A stretch of DNA of 64,000 bases from an uncultured Chitinophagaceae bacterium (GCA_936908745.1 CAKZFX010000011.1:434001-498000); one strand, 5' to 3'. Counted from the first letter of the stretch, positions 1 to 9,287 are shown. Numbers and translations are program-made. The notes: generated by a model not told the origin, from the sequence alone.

Positions 1-617
1 CCGGTGATCTTTTTTCTACTGTTAATTATAAAATTTTTGCTGCTGAAAAAACAGGCGTACATATCACCGGTGGTATTAAAATTCCGTTAACAGCGGCCAA
101 CGATAAAGAAAAAAATAGTACCTTACCAATGGCTTACCAGCCCAGCCTTGGCACCTATGACCTTCTTCTTGGAACTGCCTGGACTTTCCTGCATAAGATA
201 GATATCAACGCGGCATTGCAACTTCCCGTTATCAATGCCAATAATAACCAGTATTTCCGCCAACCCGGCGATAATAAAGATTTTGAAACCACCAACGCTT
301 TCAGGCGAAAAGCGGATGCGTTGTTTCGTGCAGGCTACCTGTTTGAAACCAGCAACCGCAAATGGAATTTTAAGCCGAATGCGTTGGCCATTATACACCT
401 GGGCGAAGACAGCTATTTAAAAAGCACCGGCCAGCGAATCAATATTGATGGCTCGTCCGGCCTTACGCTGAACATGAACCTGCAAAGCAATTATGTGCTT
501 TCAAAAAACAGGTCGCTCGGCTTCTCTATCGCCACTCCTTTAATTGTACGCAAAACCAGGCCCGATGGTCTTACAAGATCATTGACTGTTGGCATTAATT
601 ATCAATTCAATTTTTAA
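1..617 (+). CDS. Outer-membrane beta-barrel protein, 5'-truncated by window edge
   Basis: The reading frame is open from the first bases of the window, so the true start lies upstream and only about 205 C-terminal residues are visible. The visible part alternates polar and hydrophobic residues in short stretches and ends in Phe (VGINYQFNF), the usual C-terminal signature of an outer-membrane barrel strand. The phrases GGIKIPL and LLLGTAWTF resemble transporter-like barrels of the phenol-degradation MetA type, but that family assignment is an inference. It ends 19 bases before the first YHS gene and is probably the first visible gene of the operon running to 4206. An internal ATG at 129 is not taken as the start because coding sequence clearly continues before it. 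Confidence 0.6.
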   Translation, partial: GDLFSTVNYKIFAAEKTGVHITGGIKIPLTAANDKEKNSTLPMAYQPSLGTYDLLLGTAWTFLHKIDINAALQLPVINANNNQYFRQPGDNKDFETTNAFRRKADALFRAGYLFETSNRKWNFKPNALAIIHLGEDSYLKSTGQRINIDGSSGLTLNMNLQSNYVLSKNRSLGFSIATPLIVRKTRPDGLTRSLTVGINYQFNF

Positions 618-636
618 AATCAATAACCTGTAAAAA

Positions 637-1101
637 ATGAAGAAAGTTATTTCTGTTTTAGCCATTGTGCTGGCGTTTCAAAGCATAGGAATAGCACAGG
701 ATGCTGCCAAACGCACAAAAGAATTCAACCTGGATAAAAATAAGGTGGCCATCGAGGGCTATGACCCCGTGGCTTATTTCACACAGAATAAAGCGGTGAA
801 AGGAAAGAAAGCATTGGCTGTTTTTACCAACGGTGTGCTTTATTATTTCTCTTCATCAGAAAATAAGGAATTATTCAAAAAAAATTATACCGCGTATGAG
901 CCGCAGTATGGTGGCTGGTGCGCCTATGCCATGGGCAAAGACGGCGATAAAGTAGAAGTAGACCCGGAAACATTTAAGATCGTAAACGGAAAGCTTTATC
1001 TCTTTTACAATTCCTTTTTCAACAACACATTGAAAAGCTGGAACAAGAATGAAGCAACGCTGAAAGCCAATGCCGATCAAAACTGGAAAAAATTCTATTA
1101 A
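637..1101 (+). CDS. Exported YHS-domain protein
   Basis: A 154-residue protein. Residues 1-20 form a signal peptide ending SIGIAQ. The rest is a YHS domain: IEGYDPVAYF near residue 42, then YEPQYGGWCAYAMG with the single conserved Cys of the family. YHS domains are small putative metal-binding modules often found beside heavy-metal proteins, and this exported form would act in the periplasm. It is followed after 18 bases by a second YHS gene of similar length, suggesting an old duplication. The substrate or metal is unknown. Confidence 0.85.
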   Translation: MKKVISVLAIVLAFQSIGIAQDAAKRTKEFNLDKNKVAIEGYDPVAYFTQNKAVKGKKALAVFTNGVLYYFSSSENKELFKKNYTAYEPQYGGWCAYAMGKDGDKVEVDPETFKIVNGKLYLFYNSFFNNTLKSWNKNEATLKANADQNWKKFY

Positions 1102-1119
1102 TAGAAATTTAAACAATAC

Positions 1120-1560
1120 ATGTACAAAAAATTAATGCTCCTTTTCACTGCTTGTTTTTTGGCTGCCATTGCATTTGCACAAAAGCCTGTCATCTTCCAA
1201 CGGGATGGCAAGGCGTTAAGCGGCTACGATGTGGTTTCCTTTTATTCCGAAACAGGGCCGCTTATGGGACACGATAGTCTTTCTGTGCAATGGCAGGGTG
1301 CTTCCTGGCTATTTGCCAGTGCTGCCAGCAAAGAGGCCTTTACAGCCAATCCTGAAAAATTCGCACCACAGTTTGGTGGCTATTGCGCCTATGGCATGGC
1401 CGGTGGTTATAAAGCCTCAACAACGATTGATACATGGACAATTGAGAACGGCAGGTTGTATTTTAATTATAATAAGAAAGTAAAAACTTTTTGGGACAAG
1501 GACAGGGCCGGCTATATCGAAAAAGCAAACAGCAACTGGCCGGCAATTAAACTAAACTGA
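1120..1560 (+). CDS. Exported YHS-domain protein, second copy
   Basis: A 146-residue protein with a signal peptide (residues 1-20, ending AIAFAQ) and a YHS domain. The start of the domain (ALSGYDVVSFY) and the Cys motif (FGGYCAYGMAGG) line up with the preceding gene. The C-terminus has the same W-D/N-K...N-W pattern, ending SNWPAIKLN. The two proteins have diverged well beyond recent-duplicate level, so they probably have distinct roles. It lies in the same operon, 18 bases after its paralogue and 13 bases before the DoxX gene. Its exact function is unknown. Confidence 0.85.
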   Translation: MYKKLMLLFTACFLAAIAFAQKPVIFQRDGKALSGYDVVSFYSETGPLMGHDSLSVQWQGASWLFASAASKEAFTANPEKFAPQFGGYCAYGMAGGYKASTTIDTWTIENGRLYFNYNKKVKTFWDKDRAGYIEKANSNWPAIKLN

Positions 1561-1573
1561 TAAATCCTTTTTT

Positions 1574-1972
1574 ATGAATACAAAAAATATCCTGCAATGG
1601 CTGCTGCGCATAGTTGCGGCGGTCATTCTTTTCCAGAGCTTGTATTTTAAGTTTACGGCACATGAAGAGTCTGTCACCCTTTTTACCATGCTGCAAATGG
1701 AGCCGTGGGGAAGGATCGGCACAGGTGTTCTTGAGCTGGTGGCCGGTGTGTTATTACTGATCCCCGCTTTTACCGCCTTCGGCGCATTGATGGGCATCGG
1801 GTTGATGAGCGGCGCAATTTTTTTACACTTTACCATACTGGGCATCAATTATGCCGGCGACCCGCTGTTATTTATCTATGCCGTGATCGCATGGATATGC
1901 TGTATCGTGCTTCTGCTATTCAACAAGCAAAAAATTATTTCTCTTTTAAAAAAACAAAAATCCAATGCTTAA
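1574..1972 (+). CDS. DoxX-family inner-membrane protein
   Basis: A 132-residue membrane protein with four predicted hydrophobic segments. It fits the DoxX pattern: ILQWLLRIVAAVILFQSLYFKFTAHEES at the N-terminus, then a GTGVLELVAGVLLLIPAFTAFGALM segment. DoxX proteins are small quinone-associated or redox-linked membrane proteins, but the family is broad and the substrate cannot be inferred. Its last 8 bases overlap the start of the DinB gene, so translation is probably coupled. Pairing with YHS genes suggests redox or metal homeostasis, which is inference. Confidence 0.8.
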   Translation: MNTKNILQWLLRIVAAVILFQSLYFKFTAHEESVTLFTMLQMEPWGRIGTGVLELVAGVLLLIPAFTAFGALMGIGLMSGAIFLHFTILGINYAGDPLLFIYAVIAWICCIVLLLFNKQKIISLLKKQKSNA

Positions 1973-2450
1973 ATCCAGTATCCGGACCCTCCATGAATTA
2001 TCCGACGTATTAAAAAGCCTCGGCGACAATGATGTGTATACAAGCCCTGTCCATTCGTTAAGCCTCGCCACCATTGGCCAGCATACAAGGCATATTATTG
2101 AACTGTATCAATGCCTGCTGGAACAATACAATACCGGTATTATTAATTATGATAAACGAAGAAGGGATAAGCAAATTGAAACAGACCTGCACAGCGCTGT
2201 GGCCGGGTTGAAAAATATTGCCGCCAGCCTGGAAAAACCGGACAGGCTTTTATCACTGGAAACAGGCCCGGGCATGGGATCATTAAAAATTCATACTACC
2301 TATTTCAGGGAGGTGTTGTATAACCTGGAACATTGTATCCATCACCAGGCGCTGATTAAAGTAGGATTGATTGAGTTAAACAAAGATGTTTCCGAGCATT
2401 TTGGTGTAGCGCCATCCACTCTTCAATACCGCCAGCAATGTGCACAGTAA
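1965..2450 (+). CDS. DinB-like four-helix metalloprotein
   Basis: A 161-residue cytoplasmic protein with no signal peptide. The motifs TIGQHTRHIIELY near residue 38 and LEHCIHHQALIKVG near residue 125 supply the spaced His residues of the DinB/YfiT metal site. The family includes thiol-dependent transferases (bacillithiol and mycothiol S-transferases) and many uncharacterised members. The start overlaps the DoxX gene and the end overlaps the next gene by 13 bases, so it is embedded in the operon. Which thiol or other substrate it uses is not evident. Confidence 0.8.
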   Translation: MLKSSIRTLHELSDVLKSLGDNDVYTSPVHSLSLATIGQHTRHIIELYQCLLEQYNTGIINYDKRRRDKQIETDLHSAVAGLKNIAASLEKPDRLLSLETGPGMGSLKIHTTYFREVLYNLEHCIHHQALIKVGLIELNKDVSEHFGVAPSTLQYRQQCAQ

Positions 2451-3151
2451 CCTATGTGAAACAGGGAGACAGTATCTGTCTCACTTCCAACCGGGATGAG
2501 AACAGGCGGCGTAAAGCTGCGCTGTCTCCCTCCTGGCATACTATAAAGGATAAAAAACTTTTGTTTCCGCAAGACCCGGAGGCCGGAGGCTCATGGTTCG
2601 TGGTAAATGCCAGCGGTGATGCAGCTGTATTACTAAATGGCGCTTTGCAAAAACACGAGCCTCGCTATCCTTACCGCAAAAGCCGCGGGGTGCTGCTACT
2701 CGAAATGATGAGCAAGCCCCGCCCTGTCTTTTTTTTCCGCAAAGCAAAGCTGGACGGCATCGAGCCTTTTACGATCGTGTATGTAAAAGAAGCATGGCTA
2801 TGGCTGTTGCAATGGGATGGAAAAACAAGGCATTTCTCTATGCCCGATCCCGCAGTACCGCATATCTGGTCATCTGTTACTTTATATACACCTGAAGTAA
2901 TAAAATGGCGTGAAAACCTCTTTCAGCAATTCATGTTACAATACCCGTCGCCTTCACCCGAGGCATTGCTCGGTTTTCATCAAACACAAAATGACGATCC
3001 TGACAACGGTTTTATCATGAGCAGGCCCTCAGGTGTGTTTACACAATCGGTGACACAGGCGGTTATCAATCCCGGCGGTTGCACACTCCACTACGGCGAC
3101 CTTATCACTAATAAAAAAACACGGGTAAGCACCCCGCCCGGTTATGAGTAA
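2438..3151 (+). CDS. NRDE-family (TANGO2-like) protein
   Basis: A 237-residue protein beginning MCTVTYV and carrying the family-defining NRDE tetrapeptide (LTSNRDENRRRKAA) near residue 19. A conserved block GGSWFVVNASGDAAVLLNG follows. The Met-Cys start supports the assigned start because Cys2 is characteristic of the family and resembles an N-terminal nucleophile arrangement. TANGO2/NRDE proteins have been linked to haem and lipid handling in eukaryotes, while bacterial roles are unsettled. The gene overlaps the DinB gene by 13 bases and ends two bases before the ATP-grasp gene. Confidence 0.85.
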   Translation: MCTVTYVKQGDSICLTSNRDENRRRKAALSPSWHTIKDKKLLFPQDPEAGGSWFVVNASGDAAVLLNGALQKHEPRYPYRKSRGVLLLEMMSKPRPVFFFRKAKLDGIEPFTIVYVKEAWLWLLQWDGKTRHFSMPDPAVPHIWSSVTLYTPEVIKWRENLFQQFMLQYPSPSPEALLGFHQTQNDDPDNGFIMSRPSGVFTQSVTQAVINPGGCTLHYGDLITNKKTRVSTPPGYE

Positions 3152-3153
3152 GG

Positions 3154-4206
3154 ATGAAAAAAATTAAACAGTTATTATATAAGGCCACGCATTGGGAATA
3201 CTGGCCGTTTGCCCTTGTTTATTTCCCTATGTTTTTTGTGTGGCTGTACTATTCCATCCGTTCACGCACTGTTTTCTTTTTCCTGCCAGCTAATCCCGGC
3301 ATACCCAACGCAGGTTTTTTAATGGAATCAAAAAAAGAAATTTATGATAGCCTTCCTGCTGGTTTTGCTCCTAAAACGATCCTTGTCGCACCCGGCACAA
3401 CGAGCCATGTTATAATGATAGATATGGCCAGGGCTGGCATTGATTTTCCTTGTATAGCAAAGCCCGATATCGGCATGAAAGGCATGGCCGTTTCCCTGCT
3501 GGATGACGAAACCGGTTTAGCAGGTTATGCGTCCAAAGCTGATTTTGCTTTTTTGATACAGGAATATATCCGCCTGCCAAAGGAAGCCGGTATTTTTTAT
3601 TATAAGATGCCGGGAACTGGTAGCGGCCGTATTTCAGGCATTACTAAAAAGGAATTCCTGACAGTAAAAGGCGATGGCTGCAGCAGCCTGCGGGAACTGG
3701 TAAAGAACAATCCCCGTTACAATTTTCAATTATCAGCATTAGAACACCTATATGGCAATGCGTTGGAATTTGTATTAGCGAAAGGCGAATTAAAAACATT
3801 GGTTCCTTATGGCAACCATGCCCGTGGTGCAAAGTTTATGGACATCACAAGACTGGCCGATAAACAACTGGAAAAAACGATTGATGACTTTTGCCGCCGT
3901 GTGCCGGGTTTTCATTTCGGGCGGTTGGATATCCGTTATAGCTCATGGGAAGAATTGAAAGAAGGAAAAGCTTTTTCCGTTATTGAGTTGAATGGCGCAG
4001 GCAGTGAGCCTACGCATATCTACGACCCTCGCTATTCTTTGCTCGATGCCTGGAAAGAAATAGCAAGACATTACCGTCTTTTATTTGTTATCAGCCACAA
4101 AAATCACAAGCTTGGTCACCGGCATTTATCTTTCCGGCAGGGCTGGCGGCTTATTTGCGACAATAAAAAACAGGTAAAAAAACTGGAAGCGTTCACCAGG
4201 AAGTAG
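3154..4206 (+). CDS. Membrane-anchored ATP-grasp-like ligase
   Basis: A 350-residue protein. A hydrophobic segment near residues 17-34 probably anchors it. The remainder resembles an ATP-grasp enzyme: FPCIAKPDIGMKGMAV (nucleotide-binding strand with Lys), FLIQEYIRLP, LTVKGDGCSSLRELV, and a C-terminal RLDIRY...FSVIELNGAGSEPTHIYD with the acidic and Asn metal ligands. ATP-grasp enzymes join a carboxylate to an amine through an acyl phosphate, and the substrate here is unknown. It is the last gene of the seven-gene operon, two bases after the NRDE gene. It is only distantly like the two ATP-grasp proteins at the right end of the window. Confidence 0.7.
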   Translation: MKKIKQLLYKATHWEYWPFALVYFPMFFVWLYYSIRSRTVFFFLPANPGIPNAGFLMESKKEIYDSLPAGFAPKTILVAPGTTSHVIMIDMARAGIDFPCIAKPDIGMKGMAVSLLDDETGLAGYASKADFAFLIQEYIRLPKEAGIFYYKMPGTGSGRISGITKKEFLTVKGDGCSSLRELVKNNPRYNFQLSALEHLYGNALEFVLAKGELKTLVPYGNHARGAKFMDITRLADKQLEKTIDDFCRRVPGFHFGRLDIRYSSWEELKEGKAFSVIELNGAGSEPTHIYDPRYSLLDAWKEIARHYRLLFVISHKNHKLGHRHLSFRQGWRLICDNKKQVKKLEAFTRK

Positions 4207-4211
4207 TGAAT

Positions 4212-4326
4212 AGGGCTCCCACAAAGGCCAGCAAGATGCACAAAGAAAACTTTGCGCCTTCCCGTCTTAGCGGTTAATCTCTCCGCGAAACTCTCTTTCT
4301 CCGTCCCTCTGCGGTAAAAAAACCCT
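4212..4326. repeat. Degenerate intergenic repeat, copy A
   Basis: This non-coding spacer begins right after the stop codon of the ATP-grasp gene. Its left half carries CACAAAG-type words (CCCACAAAGGCC, ATGCACAAAGAAAAC). Its right half carries complementary TCTCTnnG and CTCTGCGGT words, so the whole can fold back imperfectly. The same vocabulary recurs at 13765, 26212, 26955, 30926, 45646 and 52822. Confidence 0.65.
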
Positions 4327-4381
4327 GGGATAACCCCGTTTTAATTATGAATAAATTTCAGGAACTTCATAGCAAAAAGTA

Positions 4382-6568
4382 ATGCGGTTTCTTTTTTTAT
4401 TGTTGCTTCCGTTTTTTTCTTTCTCCCAACCTTTTACCAATACTGAAATAACCAAATGGGAAAAACAGGCCAGGCGGGTTACGATCATCCGTGATAACTA
4501 TGGCATTCCGCATATTTATGGCAAAGCAGATGCGGATGCTGTGTTTGGCTTGCTCTATGCGCAGTGTGAAGATGATTTTGCACGGGTAGAGATGAATTAT
4601 ATAGAAAAGCTCGGGCGCATGGCGGAAGTGAAAGGTGAGCAAGAGTTGTATAATGATCTCCTGGTCCGGTTAGTGATTGATGCAGCGGGTGCAAAGTCGG
4701 ATTACAACAAAGCACCGCAGTGGTTAAAACAATTATGCAATGCCTTTGCCGATGGTATTAATTATTATTTATACAAACACCCGGGAAAAAAACCGGCGTT
4801 GCTTACACGATTTGAACCCTGGTTTCCCTTTCTCTGGACCGATGGCAGCATTGGAGCGATCAACATCGCAGGCATTGGCGTTGATGAAGTAAAAGAGTTG
4901 TATTCAAAAGAAAATCCCACTTCTTTTTCGCCAAAAGAAAAAGAAACAGAAGAAATACTGACCGGCTCCAATGGTTTTGCATTTTCGCCAACTATTACTG
5001 AATCGGGCAGTGCTATTTTATATATCAACCCGCATGTTACTTTTTATTTCCGCCCGGAAGTGCATATGGTCAGTGAAGAAGGGCTGAATGCATATGGCGC
5101 TGTAACATGGGGACAGTTTTTTGTATACCAGGGTTTCAATGAACATTGCGGCTGGATGCATACGTCCAGCAGCGTGGATGCTGCAGACAGTTATATTGAA
5201 AAAGTGGCCATCAGCAAGGATAAACTGGCTTATTTATACGAAGGGCAGCAAAAGCCGGTGGTTGAAAAAGAGATTGTACTGCATTATAAAGGGAGTGAAG
5301 GGCCGCAAACAAAAACGATCAAAGGATTATTTACCCATCATGGCCCGTTGATGGCAAAGCGGGAAGGACAATGGCTGAGTGTAAAAGCCGACAACCGTAT
5401 AAGCAATGGACTCATACAATGCTGGCAGCGTACCAAGGCAAAAGGGCTGGCCGATTTTAAAAAGACACTGGACCTGAAAGGAAATATTTCTAACAACACG
5501 GTATATGCCGATGCGGCAGGCAATATTGCTTACTGGCATGGCAATCGTATTCCTGTACGCAATACAACGTTTGACTGGAGTAAACCCGTTGACGGTTCTA
5601 CTAAGCAAACCGAATGGAAAGGTTACCATGCTGTGAACGAGATCGTGCAAAGTATCAATCCTGCCAATGGCTGGTTGCAGAATTGTAATTCAACACCGTT
5701 TACCGTGGCCGGACGGAATAGTCCTGTCCAACAAAACTTTCCTGCTTATATGGCGCCGGATGGTGAAAATTTCCGTGGCATCAATGCAGTAAGGGTATTG
5801 AATGAAACAAAGCAATACAATTTGGATAAAGTGATCGCTGCCGGTTATGACACAAGACTTGCCATTTTTGAAATTATGATCCCTGAACTGATCGCTGGTT
5901 TTGAAGAACGCCTGAAACCCGGTGATAGTTTATACAACGTATATATTGAGCCGATCAACCTGCTGAAAAAATGGGATTATCGTTGCAGTGAAAGTTCGGT
6001 GGCCACCACATTGGCTATTGAGTGGGCACAACGGATCATGCCTGCCATTAATAAGATCTATGTTCCGGGTGTTGAAAATCCCGATATTGTTGACAAGGTA
6101 AAAGCATTTGCCAAAGCAGGCGCTGTTAAAGAAAACCTGTCGGCATTTATTTCTACATTAGAAAACCTCGAGCGAAAATTTGGCCGCTGGCAGGTAGCCT
6201 GGGGAGAGATCAACCGCTTTCAGCGCATTTCGCCTGATATCGATAATAAGTTTGATGACAAGCAACCCAGCTATCCTGTTGGCTTTGCTTCTTCACAATG
6301 GGGCATGCTGCCTTCCTATACCAGCCGCTACTTTCCCGGCACCAGTAAGCGCTATGGCGTAAACGGCAATAGTTTTATCTGTGCTGTGGAGTTTGGTAAA
6401 AAGATAAAAGCAAAATCATTGCTGGCGGGTGGCCAAAGTGGTGATCCGGCTTCCAGCCATTTTTTTGATCAAGGAGAAATGTATAGTAGGGGTATGTTTA
6501 AAGATGTTTTGTTTTATAAGGAAGATGTGGAGAAACATGCTGAAAAGAAGTATCACCCCGGGGAATGA
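4382..6568 (+). CDS. Penicillin-acylase-family (S45) exported hydrolase
   Basis: A 728-residue precursor with a signal peptide (residues 1-15, ending FFSFSQ). The N-terminal stretch with IIRDNYGIPHIYGKADADAV and AQCEDDFARVE is the typical alpha chain. The motif TGSNGFAFSP places the N-terminal nucleophile Ser at residue 196, where autocatalytic cleavage would release the beta chain. The phrases GWMHTSSSVDAADSY and NTVYADAAGNIAYWHGNRIP are typical of the beta chain. Family members hydrolyse amides such as acyl-homoserine lactones, beta-lactam side chains or lipid amides, and the substrate cannot be told from sequence. It stands alone after a 175-base spacer. Confidence 0.85.
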   Translation: MRFLFLLLLPFFSFSQPFTNTEITKWEKQARRVTIIRDNYGIPHIYGKADADAVFGLLYAQCEDDFARVEMNYIEKLGRMAEVKGEQELYNDLLVRLVIDAAGAKSDYNKAPQWLKQLCNAFADGINYYLYKHPGKKPALLTRFEPWFPFLWTDGSIGAINIAGIGVDEVKELYSKENPTSFSPKEKETEEILTGSNGFAFSPTITESGSAILYINPHVTFYFRPEVHMVSEEGLNAYGAVTWGQFFVYQGFNEHCGWMHTSSSVDAADSYIEKVAISKDKLAYLYEGQQKPVVEKEIVLHYKGSEGPQTKTIKGLFTHHGPLMAKREGQWLSVKADNRISNGLIQCWQRTKAKGLADFKKTLDLKGNISNNTVYADAAGNIAYWHGNRIPVRNTTFDWSKPVDGSTKQTEWKGYHAVNEIVQSINPANGWLQNCNSTPFTVAGRNSPVQQNFPAYMAPDGENFRGINAVRVLNETKQYNLDKVIAAGYDTRLAIFEIMIPELIAGFEERLKPGDSLYNVYIEPINLLKKWDYRCSESSVATTLAIEWAQRIMPAINKIYVPGVENPDIVDKVKAFAKAGAVKENLSAFISTLENLERKFGRWQVAWGEINRFQRISPDIDNKFDDKQPSYPVGFASSQWGMLPSYTSRYFPGTSKRYGVNGNSFICAVEFGKKIKAKSLLAGGQSGDPASSHFFDQGEMYSRGMFKDVLFYKEDVEKHAEKKYHPGE

Positions 6569-6660
6569 TTTTTGATTTCCGGTTTTGGATTTTAGATTGA
6601 GCGTTATAGAGGGCGGCTCGCCTGGCATTTGTGATTTGTATTTTGGAATTTCCGTTTTTG
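6569..6660. repeat. Low-complexity TTTTGGATTT-type intergenic repeat
   Basis: A short spacer with reiterated TTTTGGATTTTAGATT and ATTTGTGATTTGTATTTTGG words just after the acylase stop codon. It looks like a second family of word-like intergenic repeats. No gene or terminator is evident in it. Confidence 0.35.
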
Positions 6661-6717
6661 CATTTTCGCCTTTTTTGGTTGTATCTTTTCCCCACCATCA
6701 ACCAAACCCAACTGTCA

Positions 6718-7959
6718 GTGTCAACCTTATCCCCTGTACGTTCCGCAGAACGGGAAGCCTTTATGGATGTGCTTCGCGGATTTGCCGTCCTTGGTATTTT
6801 TATCGCCAATCTCAACGGTTTTAGCTGGTACCAGGAGTCTCCTGCAACAGGCCCGTTCCTTCTTCCCGAAGCGGATCACAAAATGTTGTTTCTCCACCAT
6901 ATGTTTATAGAGGGGAAATTTTATTCCATCTTCAGTTTATTATTTGGCTGGGGTATTGCTTTGCAATTTAAACGGGCGGCTGCCAATGGTATCAATGCGT
7001 TGCCAACGGTAAGAAGAAGGTTGTTGTTTATGCTGTTGTTTGGTTTTATCCACGTGATGATCTGGCCGGGCGATATCGTGTTCTTTTATGCACTGCTTGG
7101 CTTTTTATTATTGCCCTTGCGGAAATTGTCTGATAAAACATTGTTGATAACCGGCATTGTCCTCGTTCTTTCTCCTATTTTATTATACGCTGCCAAATCG
7201 CATTGGCAATGGCTGAACGCACCGGCGGGATTTTTATTTGATACCGGCGGCAAATTGGACAAACACTTATTGAATGCCGATTTTTCAACCGATGCCGGTA
7301 TCGCTGCTTATTTAAAAGAAGCGAGTTGGTGGGATGCGCTGAAAGCAAATGTGTCCGGCTTCTTTTACCGCTATGGTTATTTGTTCTTTGTAAGCCGTGT
7401 GCCCAAAGTATTGGGTATGTTCCTGATCGGTTATGCACTGGGACGTTCTGGTTTTTACAATAACATCACAAAGCATAAAAAAGCCTTGTATATCATCATC
7501 GCTGTTGGTTTGCTGGTGGGGCTGCCTGCTAATTATTATCTCGCCCGCTACATGACCTATTATATGCCCGACTACTGGATGCTGAAGCAAAATGGTTTGT
7601 ACCAAACGATTGCCTATGCGCTGGGCGTGGCGCCGCTGGCCATGGCTTATGTGGCCATTTTTATGCTGGCTTATCAATCGGCCGCTGGCAAAAAGATATT
7701 GGGTGTCTTTGCGCCTGTTGGCAAAATGGCATTCAGTAATTATTTATTTCAAACCCTGGTTGGTTCTGTTGTATTTCTCGGTGCTGGTTTTGGCTATATC
7801 GGCGAGGTCGGCCCTGTTTATTATACCATCTTTGGCGTACTTGTTTTTATTGTTCAGGTATTATTAAGCCGTCTCTGGCTTTCTTATTTTAATTATGGTC
7901 CGGTAGAATGGTTGTGGCGGAGTGCGACTTATAAGAAGTGGCAGGTGATGCGGAAATAA
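6718..7959 (+). CDS. DUF418-family multi-pass membrane protein
   Basis: A 413-residue integral membrane protein. I chose the GTG at 6718 because it sits just ahead of the conserved SPVRSAEREAFMDVLRGFAVLGIFIANLNGF opening (the block from the first Ser to Phe is typical of the family). The frame stays open further upstream, but into repeat-like sequence. About ten hydrophobic segments follow, and the C-terminal part includes KMAFSNYLFQT and a closing GPVEWLWRSATYKKW. This C-terminal segment is the defining DUF418 region. Family members resemble membrane acyltransferases, and their chemistry is unknown. A second predicted acyltransferase-like membrane gene follows 15 bases later. Confidence 0.8.
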   Translation: MSTLSPVRSAEREAFMDVLRGFAVLGIFIANLNGFSWYQESPATGPFLLPEADHKMLFLHHMFIEGKFYSIFSLLFGWGIALQFKRAAANGINALPTVRRRLLFMLLFGFIHVMIWPGDIVFFYALLGFLLLPLRKLSDKTLLITGIVLVLSPILLYAAKSHWQWLNAPAGFLFDTGGKLDKHLLNADFSTDAGIAAYLKEASWWDALKANVSGFFYRYGYLFFVSRVPKVLGMFLIGYALGRSGFYNNITKHKKALYIIIAVGLLVGLPANYYLARYMTYYMPDYWMLKQNGLYQTIAYALGVAPLAMAYVAIFMLAYQSAAGKKILGVFAPVGKMAFSNYLFQTLVGSVVFLGAGFGYIGEVGPVYYTIFGVLVFIVQVLLSRLWLSYFNYGPVEWLWRSATYKKWQVMRK

Positions 7960-7974
7960 ATAAAACAACTACAA

Positions 7975-9162
7975 GTGAACCCGATAGACAACAACCATAA
8001 GCGTATTGCAAGCATTGACCTGCTTCGTGGTATTATCATGATCATTATGGCGCTGGACCATACCCGTGATTTTTTTCATATCGAGGCATTGACCGGCAAC
8101 CCGCTTGACCCTGCAACTACAACGCCCGCCTTATACTTTACCCGTTGGATCACGCATCTCTGTGCGCCCACATTTGTTTTTCTTTCCGGTTTATCGGCAT
8201 GGTTGCAGGGACAACGGAAAACAAAAAAGGAACTGGCGTTTTTCTTGATCACAAGAGGGTTTTGGCTCATCCTCGTAGACCTCGTGATCATGTCGCTGGT
8301 ATTTTCAGCTGATATAAAATATGGCCTGCTTATATTAGAAACACTTTGGTCTATTGGTGCCGGCATGATCGTATTGGGATTGGTGATCCGGCTGCCTTTT
8401 GCAGTTATCTTTTCGCTGGGATTGATCATTGTACTGGGGCATAATCTTATTGACATAGCCGAAGCCAACCGCAATGGCAATGTGCCGGTTTGGTGGAGCC
8501 TGCTGCACCGGGTTGGTTTTATTCCATTGACAAAAGGCCACAACCTGCTGATCTTATATCCTTTTCTTCCCTGGGCGGGATTGATGCTGCTTGGCTATTG
8601 TTGCGGACGACTATTCACTCACACAGAAGGGTTGAAAAGAAGAAAAATATTGCTATACAGCGGCATCGGTTTAATTCTTTTCTTCTTTGTGTTACGCTAC
8701 GCCAATTTTTATGGTGATCCGGCGAAATGGTCAACATGCGCCAACGCAGAGCAAACCATATTCTCCTTTATGAACGTACAGAAGTATCCGCCTTCTTTAC
8801 TTTTCCTTTGCACCACCATCGGACCGGGGCTTATCTTTTTAGCGTTGATCAAAAATACCGATAGTCGTATTGCCCGTATCATAAGCGTATATGGGCAAGT
8901 GCCGTTGTTTTTCTTTGTTCTTCACTTTGCCATCCTGCATCTTGCGCAGATCCTTGTTTATTTATCAAGCCACACCGTGGCCGAAGGCCTGCAAGGCGAC
9001 CCCCGGGCGCCCTTCAAATTTGCAGCGCCGGGCGAAGGTTTTTCGTTGGAGGTTGTTTATTTGATTTGGATAGCGGTTGTTGTTGTTATGTATCCGTTGT
9101 GCAGAAAGTTTGGACACTATAAAGCAGGGAATAAAGAGAAGAAGTGGTTGAGTTATTTGTAG
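7975..9162 (+). CDS. DUF1624 / heparan-alpha-glucosaminide N-acetyltransferase-like membrane protein
   Basis: A 395-residue multi-pass membrane protein with a GTG start 15 bases after the DUF418 gene. The N-terminus RIASIDLLRGIIMIIMALDHTRDFF is the DUF1624 hallmark, with Asp and His positioned like the catalytic residues of HGSNAT-type transmembrane acetyltransferases. FLSGLSAWLQGQR follows. Its likely role is transfer of acetyl or acyl groups onto an exported sugar or lipid, inferred from the family. Tandem placement with DUF418 suggests cooperation on one envelope substrate. Confidence 0.8.
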   Translation: MNPIDNNHKRIASIDLLRGIIMIIMALDHTRDFFHIEALTGNPLDPATTTPALYFTRWITHLCAPTFVFLSGLSAWLQGQRKTKKELAFFLITRGFWLILVDLVIMSLVFSADIKYGLLILETLWSIGAGMIVLGLVIRLPFAVIFSLGLIIVLGHNLIDIAEANRNGNVPVWWSLLHRVGFIPLTKGHNLLILYPFLPWAGLMLLGYCCGRLFTHTEGLKRRKILLYSGIGLILFFFVLRYANFYGDPAKWSTCANAEQTIFSFMNVQKYPPSLLFLCTTIGPGLIFLALIKNTDSRIARIISVYGQVPLFFFVLHFAILHLAQILVYLSSHTVAEGLQGDPRAPFKFAAPGEGFSLEVVYLIWIAVVVVMYPLCRKFGHYKAGNKEKKWLSYL

Positions 9163-9287
9163 GTGGAAATACGGATAAGGGATAATAAAACAACTTGAAT
9201 ATAAAAAAGCATTAATTATTTTCCGTATTATTCAAAAACATCAAACAACTTTACTTGTATTAATTTGTCTTTTCAACATCGAACATT

